From positions 1-64,000 of the forward strand of contig JAQTUE010000025.1 of the NCBI GenBank assembly GCA_028710415.1: a stretch of DNA of 64,000 nucleotides, in the 5' to 3' direction. Every line of letters begins with the position of its first letter. Within the stretch, counting starts at the first letter, position 1. A program made the position numbers and the translations under genes. Origin of the DNA: Paludibacter sp. (GTDB taxonomy: Bacteria; Bacteroidota; Bacteroidia; Bacteroidales; Paludibacteraceae). A model generated the notes under the pieces. It was not told where the DNA came from. It made no database searches and saw nothing but the letters and a program-made list of their open reading frames with translations. This document shows, one piece after another, positions 7,325-15,979 of the stretch.

Positions 7325-9676
7325 ATGGCATTTGTAGATCAAACTAAAGTTTATGAAGTTGAAATGAAGCTTACAAATGATGCTTCATTTTTAGGGAAAA
7401 TTTATAAAGCAAAGAAGAGTGAATACCAAGTGATTAGTATTGATCATTCGCTCGTTCCAGACTATACAAGAGAAGGTTGGCAAGAATTTTCCAAACCTTT
7501 AAAAACTAAAACACAGCTTAGAAAATTAAAATCTCACTCAAAGAAATTTGAAGACGATGTTTGGTGTCAGTTCTATGAACTTGGTTATAGATTTATGAAC
7601 TTTGATGATAAATTTTATTTGCCATTTAGTAATATTGATTCCGAAAAAAAACAAATTGATGTAATTGCAATTAATGAAGATACAGCCTTTATAATTGAGT
7701 GTAAATCAAGTGATAATTTTAAAAAAGCACCCAGCTATAAAGATGAATTTGAATTACTTGGATTACGAATTGATGGGTTTAAAAAGACTTTGCAACAAAT
7801 TTACGGGAGAGATTTAAAAGTCAAATATATTTTTGCTACTAGAAATCTAAGATTAGATATTGAAAGCGAAGATATGAAAAGATTTAATTCAACAAACTCA
7901 TTTTATTATAACAATAATACGTATAACTATATCAATAGTCTTTTAAAAAGCTATAAAGGAGTTGCATTTTATCAGTTTTTGGGATTAGTTTTTAAAAATG
8001 ACTTAATTAATAAAGCCAAGATTGAAATTCCAGCTATTAAGGGAGATATGGGTAAAAGGACATATTACATGTTCTCAATCGAACCATCAATGTTATTGAA
8101 ACTTGGTTTTATTTTGCACCGTACTAAAGTAAATGAATCTGAATTTCCGACATATCAAAGATTATTAGTTCCAAGCAGATTAAATGGGATAACAAAATTT
8201 ATAGACGAAGGAGGATATTTTCCTAATTCTATTATCTTGAATTTTTGCAACAAGAAACATAAAATTCAATTTGAGGCATCAGCAAAAATGACTGATTCTA
8301 AATCTTGCTTTGGGACACTTAAACTACCAAATTGTTATGGAATTGCTTATATTATTGACGGTCAACATAGAATATATGGATATGCGAATTCAAAATTTTT
8401 AAAAACTAATACAATACCAGTTGTCGCATTTGAAGATTTAGACACAAGTGAACAGCTAAAAATGTTCATGGATATTAATGAAAATCAAAAAGCTGTGAGT
8501 CCAAGTTTAAGACTTGATTTAGAGGAAGATTTATATTGGGATTCAGAACGTGCAGACTCAAGAATTAAAGCTTTAAGATCTTCTATAATCAAAGAATTGT
8601 CAAATTCTCTATCTAGCCCACTTTATGAAAAAATTTCAGTTGGTGAAGATAAATCAATACTATCATTTAAACCATTTTCAACAGCTTTATCGTCTTCTGA
8701 TTTACTGCCAAGTGCCAAGGGTAACAAATATACTGAAAATGCATCGGTATATTCTTTGTATGATGTTTCCAATCATGATCATAATAAAGAGATGATTAAT
8801 TGTAAAAAGAATATAGTTAGTTTGCTTATTTCATCATATGATTTTGTAGAACAGAATTATTCAGATATTTGGAAAGACGATAAGTCATTTATTTTATCAA
8901 ATCGAGGAACATTTGCATACATTTGTTTGATAGATAGTCTAAATAAATATTTAATTGACAATGGAAAGATAACAAAAGCATCAGATAATTCCACAAGGTT
9001 TTCTCATATGTCTAAATATATCAAGAGTTTATTAGATTATTTGAAAACTGAAATATCAGATGAAGAAAAGGAAAAACAACTAAGTTTGTTAGGGTCAGGT
9101 GCTGATACAAAATGGTTACGATTCTTTCAAAGTGTAATCAATAAAAAACATATGGATTATTATCCCAATGAATTGTTGGATTGGAATGAAAGACAAGATG
9201 AAGAACTGCAAAATAAAGGAAGATCTTTAGGAGTTGAGATTGAGAAAAGGATTAAAAAAATAGTTCTCGTAAATATGAAAAAGCTTTATGGAGAGGATTG
9301 GGAACTGGAAATTAACAGTATAAAAAGAGAATGCCAAAGTCGTGCAGAACAGGAAATGGAAAAAAACTATAAAGACGGTCTTGGTCGCAAACAAATTGAT
9401 TGGACAGAAATGTTTAACATAAATGACTACAAGTCTATTATTGAAAAGTACTGGACTAAAACTCCAGATAAAGCTGATTTATGTTTTATCACTTTTGAAA
9501 AAGAATTTAGCATTGATATTGGCGAAGGTCTAGGTAGTAAAGCAAAATGTTTAAAATGGATTTCATTTTTCAATTCATACCGAAATCTTTGGGCTCATGA
9601 AGGTACAAAAGAGAAAAGATTAAATAAAGAAGAAGTAAAGTTTATTGAAAAAGTACACTCTCATTTTTATAAATAA
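7325..9676 (+). CDS. Nuclease-like / DGQHR (DndB-like) / HEPN-like fusion protein
   Basis: A 783-residue protein with three recognisable parts. (1) About residues 70-175: a PD-(D/E)XK-like nuclease core, with an acidic helix FEDDVW, then QIDVIAIN (D112) and FIIECKSSD (E125, K127). (2) About 275-400: a DGQHR domain of the DndB type, with RLLVPSRLNGITKFIDEGGYFPNSIIL-like start, IIDGQHRIYGY (345-349) and FMDINENQKAVSP. (3) The C-terminal 100 residues end in FFNSYRNLWAHEGTK, an R753-x4-H758 motif as in Swt1-type HEPN domains. DndB regulates phosphorothioate modification, and HEPN domains are often RNases. Coupled to a DNA methylase, this suggests a restriction or abortive defence protein. The function is inferred from domains only. 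Confidence 0.8.
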   Translation: MAFVDQTKVYEVEMKLTNDASFLGKIYKAKKSEYQVISIDHSLVPDYTREGWQEFSKPLKTKTQLRKLKSHSKKFEDDVWCQFYELGYRFMNFDDKFYLPFSNIDSEKKQIDVIAINEDTAFIIECKSSDNFKKAPSYKDEFELLGLRIDGFKKTLQQIYGRDLKVKYIFATRNLRLDIESEDMKRFNSTNSFYYNNNTYNYINSLLKSYKGVAFYQFLGLVFKNDLINKAKIEIPAIKGDMGKRTYYMFSIEPSMLLKLGFILHRTKVNESEFPTYQRLLVPSRLNGITKFIDEGGYFPNSIILNFCNKKHKIQFEASAKMTDSKSCFGTLKLPNCYGIAYIIDGQHRIYGYANSKFLKTNTIPVVAFEDLDTSEQLKMFMDINENQKAVSPSLRLDLEEDLYWDSERADSRIKALRSSIIKELSNSLSSPLYEKISVGEDKSILSFKPFSTALSSSDLLPSAKGNKYTENASVYSLYDVSNHDHNKEMINCKKNIVSLLISSYDFVEQNYSDIWKDDKSFILSNRGTFAYICLIDSLNKYLIDNGKITKASDNSTRFSHMSKYIKSLLDYLKTEISDEEKEKQLSLLGSGADTKWLRFFQSVINKKHMDYYPNELLDWNERQDEELQNKGRSLGVEIEKRIKKIVLVNMKKLYGEDWELEINSIKRECQSRAEQEMEKNYKDGLGRKQIDWTEMFNINDYKSIIEKYWTKTPDKADLCFITFEKEFSIDIGEGLGSKAKCLKWISFFNSYRNLWAHEGTKEKRLNKEEVKFIEKVHSHFYK

Positions 9677-10021
9677 ATTCGCATTGTATATCCCTTTTTC
9701 ATTCAAGTAATTGCTAATTGAAATATTTAGAAAGCTTTGATCTAAAATTAATTTATAAAATTATGGAGACGTGTAATCTTTAAGCACTTTATTGGAATAT
9801 TTTTTTACAATCCTGTTTATACAAGTATTTTTGGATAGATTTTTGGCAAGGAAAGATTTATTTATGTTATCATTAGACTTATACTATTTATTATTATATT
9901 TGCCCCCTCTAAGTTTCTGACGAAAAGGAGCTAAAGAGATCTTTCCATACTTTTCACCATGCTGTGAAAAATGAAATAATTCAGACTCATTATTTAGTAA
10001 TCATCTTAATAACTTAAGTTT
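9677..10021. other. Intergenic region with a possible promoter
   Basis: No gene seen. TATATTTG at 9895-9902 is a plausible -7 box for the secreted protein at 10022, though the -33 element is weak (TTA). Sequence up to about 9890 keeps the AT-rich character of the island. Confidence 0.5.
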
Positions 10022-10963
10022 ATGAAAAAGACTGGTCTATTATTCGTAATGGCGTTGTGCCAATTCTGTTTACTCTACGGGCAGGATGCCTACAAACAGA
10101 ATTTCCTGAATTTATTTAAGAGTCTTCCTGAGATCAAAACCTGTGAGGACAGTTACAACTTCACCCGCTGTGCCGATAATTCATGCAGTGCTTACAAAAC
10201 TGCAGGGGAAAGCATGACGGCAGCTTTGAAGGAACTGATGTATGCCCAGATTGCTGCTAACAATTCCATAACGGCTGCTTCGCCCATGGGAAACATGACT
10301 CCTGATCAGGCAAAGGCTCTGTCTGAGAAGATGAAAAAGATGACCCCGGCAGAAAAACAACAATGGGCGATGCAATATGCTCAGGGGATGATGAACAATG
10401 ATCCTGCTGCCCATGTAAACAGGGATATGGATAACACGGTGGTGAATGATGCTGTGGAGTATATCACCGGCAGGCTGGAAGATGAAATGAACGTTCTCCC
10501 TAATCCAATGGAAGTCCCGGATAACCTGATTAAGATAGAGAATAAGTACCAGCCGCAAAAAGAGACACTCCTTTTAAATTTCCAAACTTCCTCCGGGATA
10601 ACCCACGACCCATCCTCATCAAGCCCTTATATCTTCGGGGAAGCCAGCGATGCACAAATTGCCAGGTACAACAAGGCCTTGAGTGATTGGAAGGCTAACA
10701 TCGCGGAGGTGTATAATGCCGAAATGACCGAGAAATTAAGCTATGTGATGACAAAGACCCGGGACCTGGTTGCCAAATACAGTACCACGGAAGAGAAAAT
10801 CGGGGCCACACATTATGGGGATGATGCTGCGGAAACCGTCAACAAAAGCCATTTGTATAATGCCCATAAAACTGTGCTGGAGAGAGTAATGGGACTCTAC
10901 AACAATTTTGACTCTATCCTGAAGGATTATTCCGCACGATATACCCAATTGAAAAATAAATAA
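10022..10963 (+). CDS. Secreted protein of unknown function
   Basis: A 313-residue protein with a clear signal peptide (MKKTGLLFVMALCQFCLLYG, cleavage likely before QDAYK). The mature part is mostly helical by appearance and has four cysteines near its N-terminus (about residues 41-55). A stretch of about 100-125 is Met/Gln/Lys-rich (EKMKKMTPAEKQQWAMQYAQ). It contains no domain I recognise. Probably periplasmic. It stands alone between the defence island and the arsR-like operon and has its own possible -7 box at 9895. Confidence 0.75.
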   Translation: MKKTGLLFVMALCQFCLLYGQDAYKQNFLNLFKSLPEIKTCEDSYNFTRCADNSCSAYKTAGESMTAALKELMYAQIAANNSITAASPMGNMTPDQAKALSEKMKKMTPAEKQQWAMQYAQGMMNNDPAAHVNRDMDNTVVNDAVEYITGRLEDEMNVLPNPMEVPDNLIKIENKYQPQKETLLLNFQTSSGITHDPSSSSPYIFGEASDAQIARYNKALSDWKANIAEVYNAEMTEKLSYVMTKTRDLVAKYSTTEEKIGATHYGDDAAETVNKSHLYNAHKTVLERVMGLYNNFDSILKDYSARYTQLKNK

Positions 10964-11030
10964 TTTCAGGGTATCGGGATTGTTTGATATTAAAAAACAT
11001 CCATCATACATAAAATAATGTCAAAACATT

Positions 11031-11064
11031 TTGTGCAACCAGGTAGCTGCATTATATTTGCAGC
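11031..11064 (+). promoter_or_regulatory. Promoter and probable operator of the arsR-like operon
   Basis: TTG (11031-11033), exactly 19 bases, then TATATTTG (11053-11060) form a full promoter. A perfect palindrome, GCTGCA (11046-11051), seven bases, TGCAGC (11059-11064), overlaps the -7 box and is well placed for autorepression by the ArsR-type regulator. Confidence 0.75.
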
Positions 11065-11079
11065 CAAATAACTGCATAA

Positions 11080-11394
11080 ATGGAATTACGTAGGGATATA
11101 TTTCAAGCCATTGCCGACCCGACCCGTCGGGAAATACTGGGTATGGTGGCATCACAAGCCATGACACCTGGTGCTATTGCAGGAAACTTTCATTCATCCA
11201 GACAAACCATTTCAAAACATATTCAGATTCTCACCGAATGCCAACTGCTTACCCAGCAGCAGACAGGAAGGGAGATTTATTATCATTTCAATCCGGCAAA
11301 AATGAATGAGGTAGCTGACTGGCTTGAGCCATTCCGCAAATTGTGGGATGACAGGTTTAATAAATTGGAAACCATAATGAAAAAAACAGATTAA
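11080..11394 (+). CDS. ArsR-type winged-helix transcriptional regulator
   Basis: A 104-residue HTH protein of the ArsR/SmtB fold. It starts with the family's FQAIADPTRREILGMV, has the recognition region GNFHSSRQTISKHIQIL (about 46-62) and a wing GREIYYHFNPAKM. There is no metal-binding CxC motif, so it is of the SdpR-like type rather than a metal sensor. It heads a three-gene operon with an SRPBCC protein (one base apart) and a DoxX-like membrane protein, a grouping seen often in Bacteroidetes. It probably represses its own operon through the palindrome at 11046-11064. Confidence 0.92.
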   Translation: MELRRDIFQAIADPTRREILGMVASQAMTPGAIAGNFHSSRQTISKHIQILTECQLLTQQQTGREIYYHFNPAKMNEVADWLEPFRKLWDDRFNKLETIMKKTD

Positions 11395-11395
11395 T

Positions 11396-11887
11396 ATGGA
11401 ACGGAAAACTAAAATCAATGCGGAAGATGGCAAACAGGAATTATTGATTTCCAGGGAGTTTGATTTGCCATTGGAATTACTTTTTAAAGCATATTCAGAT
11501 CCGGAAATTGTGGGACAATGGATGGGGACGAAAGTGCTGAAACTAGAGAATAAAAAACACGGCGGCTGGCAGTTTCAAACCAGCGATGCCCAAGGAAAAG
11601 TTGTGTTTCAGGCCAATGGGGTGTATCATGAGTTTATGCCAAACCAGAAGATAACGCGGACCTTTGAAATGGAGAATACGCCTTTTGGCGTGCAATTAGA
11701 GTTCCTGGAATTTGAAAGACTAACCGACGATACCAGCAAACTTACTATGCACATAATCTATAGATCGGTTGCACACCGGGATCAAATGTTGAAGATCGGT
11801 ATGGCACAGGGCATGAATATGGCCCATAACCGGTTGCAAGACATCGTAGGAAAATTAAAAACAGCGCATTATGACAAAGAGAAATAA
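11396..11887 (+). CDS. SRPBCC (AHSA1-like) domain protein
   Basis: A 163-residue START-like protein. It shows the usual elements of the AHSA1 group: ISREFDLPLELLFKAYSDPEIVGQWMG near the N-terminus, FQANGVYHEFMPNQKITRTFEME in the middle and a C-terminal helix (MAQGMNMAHNRLQDIVGKL). Such proteins bind small hydrophobic ligands in a deep pocket. Their exact function in ArsR-linked operons is not established. The gene starts one base after the regulator and overlaps the next gene by 17 bases, so translation is probably coupled. Confidence 0.88.
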   Translation: MERKTKINAEDGKQELLISREFDLPLELLFKAYSDPEIVGQWMGTKVLKLENKKHGGWQFQTSDAQGKVVFQANGVYHEFMPNQKITRTFEMENTPFGVQLEFLEFERLTDDTSKLTMHIIYRSVAHRDQMLKIGMAQGMNMAHNRLQDIVGKLKTAHYDKEK

Positions 11888-12254
11888 AATTATCTATTGG
11901 GTAGCTACCATCTGGGTTGCTTTGGCAATGCTGGCCAGTGGATTGCAGCAGATATTCCATATGAAAGGGTTTGTTGATATTTTGACTCATTTGGGCTACC
12001 CCATGTATTTTATGACAATATTGGGTATCTGGAAAATTCTGGGAGTAGTTGCATTGCTGATCCCTAAATATCCATTATTAAAGGAATGGGCGTATGCAGG
12101 TTTTTTCTTTGCTATGAGTGGAGCGGGATTCTCGCATATCGCTTCGGGTGATTCCATACAGGATATAGCCCCCTCGCTGACATTGCTTATCCTGACTGTG
12201 ATATCGTGGTATTTCAGACCTGAGGACAGAAAAATCAGTTCAATGAATCAATAA
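11871..12254 (+). CDS. DoxX-like membrane protein
   Basis: A 127-residue protein with four predicted membrane helices (about residues 7-24, 44-64, 72-90 and 97-113) typical of DoxX-like small membrane proteins. Motifs such as GYPMYFMTILGIWKILGVVALLIP match the family. Members associate with redox or stress functions, but the activity of this subgroup is unknown. It is the last gene of the ArsR-SRPBCC-DoxX operon, overlapping the previous gene. Confidence 0.88.
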   Translation: MTKRNKIIYWVATIWVALAMLASGLQQIFHMKGFVDILTHLGYPMYFMTILGIWKILGVVALLIPKYPLLKEWAYAGFFFAMSGAGFSHIASGDSIQDIAPSLTLLILTVISWYFRPEDRKISSMNQ

Positions 12255-12472
12255 TTGTGAAGTTGGCAAGAACATTTGAAACAGTGAGTTATGATTTTTA
12301 AACAAATTCAGGCAATTTTACGTTTAAAACAGGTGTTCAACACTGTACAAAGAGAAACAATTAGAGATCGTATCTTAATTTCTTATGAATAGAACTCAGA
12401 TATATGTTCCAGCCATTAGGAATGTACGATCCAGGTTCTATTTTTAATGGAAGATTTAATATTCACAACACT

Positions 12473-13045
12473 ATGGATAGCACCAGGAAGGAGTTGATCC
12501 CTGAACAACGCGAAGAACTGCTCAGAACATTGAAAGCCCGTTTTGAGAGAAATATGAACCGACATAAAGGTCTTAATTGGGAAAGCGTATTGTCAAATCT
12601 TGATTCACCTGCCGGCGAACAAAAACTATGGTCGCTGAATGAAATGGAACTAACAGGCGGGGAACCGGATGTTGTCAGCTATGATACTAAGACCGGTGAA
12701 TATATTTTTTATGATTGTTCAACGGAAAGTCCCAAAGGCCGTAGAAACGTTTGTTACGACCGTGAGGCTCTCGAATCCAGGAAAGAGTATAAACCTGAAA
12801 ATAGTGCTGTTGATCTGGCTGCCCGCATGGGTATTGAGCTTTTAACGGAAGAGCAATACAGGGTACTTCAAAAGCTAGGAAATTTCGATACAAAAACATC
12901 GAGTTGGGTGGTAACACCATCTGATATCAGAAAACTAGGTGGCGCCCTGTTTGCTGACTTCCGCTATGGCAAGGTCTTCTTGTATCATAACGGTGCAGAA
13001 TCATACTACAGTGCCAGGGGGTTCCGGGGCTCACTAAAGGTTTAA
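12473..13045 (+). CDS. DUF4256 domain-containing protein
   Basis: A 190-residue soluble protein that fits DUF4256 almost end to end. The typical ingredients are LKARFEKNMxRHxGxxW-type start (residues about 15-35), LWSLNEMELTGGEPDVVSYD, YIFYDCSTESPKGRRNVCYDREAL and a C-terminal LFADFRYGKVFLYHNGAESYYSARGFRG. The function is unknown. The frame is open further upstream, but the conserved part and usual length favour Met at 12473. It lies between the DoxX operon and a YdeI-like gene, 27 bases from the latter. Confidence 0.9.
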   Translation: MDSTRKELIPEQREELLRTLKARFERNMNRHKGLNWESVLSNLDSPAGEQKLWSLNEMELTGGEPDVVSYDTKTGEYIFYDCSTESPKGRRNVCYDREALESRKEYKPENSAVDLAARMGIELLTEEQYRVLQKLGNFDTKTSSWVVTPSDIRKLGGALFADFRYGKVFLYHNGAESYYSARGFRGSLKV

Positions 13046-13072
13046 ATTATAAATAAATAATATACAAGTACA

Positions 13073-13660
13073 ATGAATGGCATGAATCCGAAAGTTGATT
13101 TCTTTTTTAATAAAGCCGAAAAATGGCAGGAGGAATTTGTTACATTGAGAAAGATCATTCTTGATTGCGGGCTGACCGAAGAGCTGAAGTGGGGTGTGCC
13201 TTGTTACACGTTTCAGAAAAGTAACATAGTCTTGATACACGGATTCAAGGAATACTGTGCGATTCTATTTGTCAAAGGTGTCTTGTTACAGGACACCAAG
13301 GGTATACTGATCCAACAAACCGAGAATGTACAGGCTGGACGCCAGGTCAGGTTCACCAATGTCCGGGAGATAATTGAACTGGAACCTACCCTGAAAGCGT
13401 ATGTATTTGAAGCCATAGAAGTTGAAAAGGCAGGCCTGGAAGTGAGTTATAAAAAAGTCGCCGAATACAATGTTCCGGAAGAATTCCAACAGAAACTTGA
13501 TGAAATCCCGGCTTTGAAATCAGCTTTTGAAGCATTGACCCCGGGACGGCAACGGGCATACCTGTTTTATTTCTCTGCACCCAAACAATCCAAAACCAGG
13601 GAATCACGGATTGATAAATATACAGAGCAAATTCTGAATGGTAAGGGATTGGATGATTAG
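13073..13660 (+). CDS. DUF1801 / YdeI-like protein
   Basis: A 195-residue protein with an N-terminal DUF1801 fold (LRKIILDCGLTEELKWGVPCYTFQKSNIVLIHGFKEY, about 22-60) and a C-terminal YdeI/OmdA segment (VPEEFQQKLDEIPALKSAFEALTPGRQRAYLFYFSAPKQSKTRESRI). This two-part arrangement is typical of YdeI family proteins, linked in some bacteria to peptide stress resistance. Its mechanism is unknown. It starts 27 bases after the DUF4256 gene and may share its transcript. Confidence 0.87.
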   Translation: MNGMNPKVDFFFNKAEKWQEEFVTLRKIILDCGLTEELKWGVPCYTFQKSNIVLIHGFKEYCAILFVKGVLLQDTKGILIQQTENVQAGRQVRFTNVREIIELEPTLKAYVFEAIEVEKAGLEVSYKKVAEYNVPEEFQQKLDEIPALKSAFEALTPGRQRAYLFYFSAPKQSKTRESRIDKYTEQILNGKGLDD

Positions 13661-13747
13661 TACATTTGATGCAACTATAACCTGATTGATGCAGCTATCC
13701 GACTCCAAAAAAATAATTCAACTCCCATAGAAGTACCGAAACAATTA

Positions 13748-14608
13748 ATGAAATTAAAAAAACGAACCAAACACCTGCTTATTATCCTGGTGTCAGGGAT
13801 TGCTCTACTGACCTATTCTTCCCTGGAAACAAGATGGGTTAAAATTACCTGTGTGACTATTGAATCGCACGAACTACCCAAAGCATTTGATGGGAAACGG
13901 ATTGTGTTTATATCCGATATTCATCATGGTGCGGCACTCTCGAGGGAACGGGTGACAAAACTCGTACAAAGGGTTAATGACTTACAGCCAGATATTATTA
14001 TTCTGGGTGGGGATTATACTTCCCTGGAAGATAAATACGTCGTACCTGTATTTGACGAACTGAGAAACCTAAAGAGCAAATATGGGATTTTTGGGGTTAT
14101 GGGCAATCACGACTATTTTGTAAACGGCGAACTGACACTGGAAATGATGGCTCGTAACGGAATCAAGATCTGTGACAACAAGTCGTATTGGGTAAAGATA
14201 AAGAAGGACAGCATTAAGATAGGAGGGGTTGATGATCCTGAAGGAGGTGCTCAGGTATTGGACAGTACTCTTTTTGATGTACGAAGGAAAGATTTTTGTA
14301 TTTTAATAGTGCACCGGCCTGATTATGTCCGGCTAATGAACACAGACTTGGTAGACTTAACCCTTTCGGGACACACCCATGGAGGGCAGGTGACCTTCTT
14401 TGGATTATGGGCTCCGATACTTCCCGACTACAATGGATTATGGGCAAGCTTATCTTTATCAGGAGAAAGCCAGAAATATTGCTACGGACTCTATCAACGT
14501 AAGCACCGCATGCAATCGTATATCACTTCCGGAATTGGTACCCGATCGCCACATTTCCGTTTCTTCCGTAGACCCGAGATTGCTGTATTGGAATTGAAGA
14601 GAAAATAA
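13748..14608 (+). CDS. YkuE-like membrane-anchored metallophosphoesterase
   Basis: A 286-residue calcineurin-like phosphoesterase with one N-terminal membrane segment (LLIILVSGIALLTYSSLE). Metal motifs are ISDIHHG (about 57-63), LGGDYTSLED (near 86), MGNHDYF (near 119), IVHRPD (near 191) and LSGHTHGGQ (about 208-216). The layout is that of the YkuE/YaeI group acting at the membrane, whose substrates are poorly defined (lipid A precursor is one proposal). It is a single gene, followed by a strong bidirectional terminator. Confidence 0.9.
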   Translation: MKLKKRTKHLLIILVSGIALLTYSSLETRWVKITCVTIESHELPKAFDGKRIVFISDIHHGAALSRERVTKLVQRVNDLQPDIIILGGDYTSLEDKYVVPVFDELRNLKSKYGIFGVMGNHDYFVNGELTLEMMARNGIKICDNKSYWVKIKKDSIKIGGVDDPEGGAQVLDSTLFDVRRKDFCILIVHRPDYVRLMNTDLVDLTLSGHTHGGQVTFFGLWAPILPDYNGLWASLSLSGESQKYCYGLYQRKHRMQSYITSGIGTRSPHFRFFRRPEIAVLELKRK

Positions 14609-14678
14609 GCCTTTCCACAGTCACTTTAAAACTTTTTTTTGTTCAACTTTAGTAGTTTGATTGCCTTCCTGAAATCCG

Positions 14679-14732
14679 ATCTTATTCTTTGATTGATTGA
14701 CTACGTATAATATTCCATTCAAAGAATAAGAT
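14679..14732. repeat. 14-base inverted repeat
   Basis: Perfect arms ATCTTATTCTTTGA (14679-14692) and TCAAAGAATAAGAT (14719-14732) separated by 26 bases, just downstream of the phosphoesterase gene. It may be a terminator-like or protein-binding element. Confidence 0.65.
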
Positions 14733-14815
14733 TTAATTTTGGGGTTAGCTCTGCAACTAAGGTTCAAATAAAAAAAGATAAGGTTTTATTAATATTAAAC
14801 CTGAGTAAATGTCTC

Positions 14816-14867
14816 TTACAAATAAAAAGAGTTGCACAAAACAATGTACAACTCTTTTTATTTGTAA
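14816..14867. terminator. Bidirectional terminator
   Basis: Perfect 19-base arms TTACAAATAAAAAGAGTTG (14816-14834) and its complement (14849-14867), with A-rich and T-rich flanks, between two convergent genes. Confidence 0.88.
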
Positions 14868-14888
14868 GAACTATAATACCCGTTAAAC

Positions 14889-15728
14889 TTAGATTTCTGC
14901 AGTAAGATCTGTTACTTTAATGGTTGTAATGGCCGTTGATACTGTCTTGACTGTAGTTTGGTTCAATTTCAATTCATAGGCATAATCAGTTTCAGCATAA
15001 GCATCAGTCACAGTGCCATTCTCTTTTTTGGCAGTGAACTTATCCAAAGCAGGTAAAAATTTAGAAGTCCTGTCGGTTGAACTTTGAACAGCTAACTTCG
15101 TTCCCTTGGTACTTGTAGCTGCAATGCCGGCAGTTGTAAATTGGGCTTTTAAGTCAGCAGTTTGTGTTCCCAATTTGAGGAAATTAGTTTTTGCAGTAAC
15201 CAGATTGGCTTTCTTGCTTACTGTAGCCTTTATTACATCACGTACATAAATTAAGCCATTGCGTGTTCCCATGGTAACGGACAAAACGTAACCGGCTGTT
15301 TTAGACTTGTAGACTACTCCACCCAGAGCCAGGTCGTCTGTGCCAACAGCAAATCCAAGTGTTTTCATCTTAGCATTGAGCTCCTCTTCCGTTAATCCGG
15401 TGAATGCCCTTAACTCAGAAATAGCGTTTTTTACATCAGGAGCCAATGCCTGTGCCGGAGCTTTAACTGTTGCGGTCACTGCTGCCGGTTTTGGGTTCTT
15501 CAGTTCATCAATCTTAGCATTAATACTTTCCTGTACGCTTGTTTTAACTGCTTCAACAGTGCTTTTTACAGTTTCATCTGTTGTAATTGCAGTAACCGTC
15601 TTCTTTACTGTTTCATTTTCAGTCACCTTGTTTACCAGGTTCTTTAAATTTTGTCCTGTAGTATTACTCAGGCAAAGGAACAAGCCGAACGCAGCGGCAA
15701 ATAAAAACTTCAAATTACGCTTCTTCAT
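14889..15728 (-). CDS. Secreted Ala/Thr/Lys-rich protein of unknown function
   Basis: A 279-residue protein with a signal peptide (MKKRNLKFLFAAAFGLFLCLSNTTG, likely cleaved before QNLKN). The mature protein begins with a low-complexity stretch rich in Val, Thr, Lys and Glu (about 28-95) that looks like an amphipathic or coiled region. It ends with a more ordered part (residues about 110-270). I recognise no domain. The start at 15728 is chosen because the signal peptide begins there, although the frame is open for 19 more codons. Probably periplasmic or outer-membrane attached. Confidence 0.75.
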   Translation of the reverse strand: MKKRNLKFLFAAAFGLFLCLSNTTGQNLKNLVNKVTENETVKKTVTAITTDETVKSTVEAVKTSVQESINAKIDELKNPKPAAVTATVKAPAQALAPDVKNAISELRAFTGLTEEELNAKMKTLGFAVGTDDLALGGVVYKSKTAGYVLSVTMGTRNGLIYVRDVIKATVSKKANLVTAKTNFLKLGTQTADLKAQFTTAGIAATSTKGTKLAVQSSTDRTSKFLPALDKFTAKKENGTVTDAYAETDYAYELKLNQTTVKTVSTAITTIKVTDLTAEI

Positions 15729-15904
15729 GTTGTTAGTTTTTTTATTATTATTGGTAAAAGTGAATCTGTCAAATTTACAAATCAATTGTTTGTATTTTAG
15801 TGTGCAAATATAACAATTAATCTGTATCCCTCTCTTCTCAGTTGAATGTAGTGCCTAAATTTAGTTTTGTTTAGCAAGACAAGGGCTTTGCAGGATTGAA
15901 AATA

Positions 15905-15944
15905 AAAAAGCAGATAATTCAATAAAAAAGTATTACCTGCTTTA
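15905..15944 (-). terminator. Terminator of the SDR gene
   Basis: On the minus strand AAAGCAGGTAAT pairs with ATTATCTGCTTT (one G-U pair) and runs into a T-tract, 36 bases after the stop of the gene ending at 15980. Confidence 0.75.
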
Positions 15945-15979
15945 GTTTTTATACCGATAAGTGAATATAGAATAACTTT

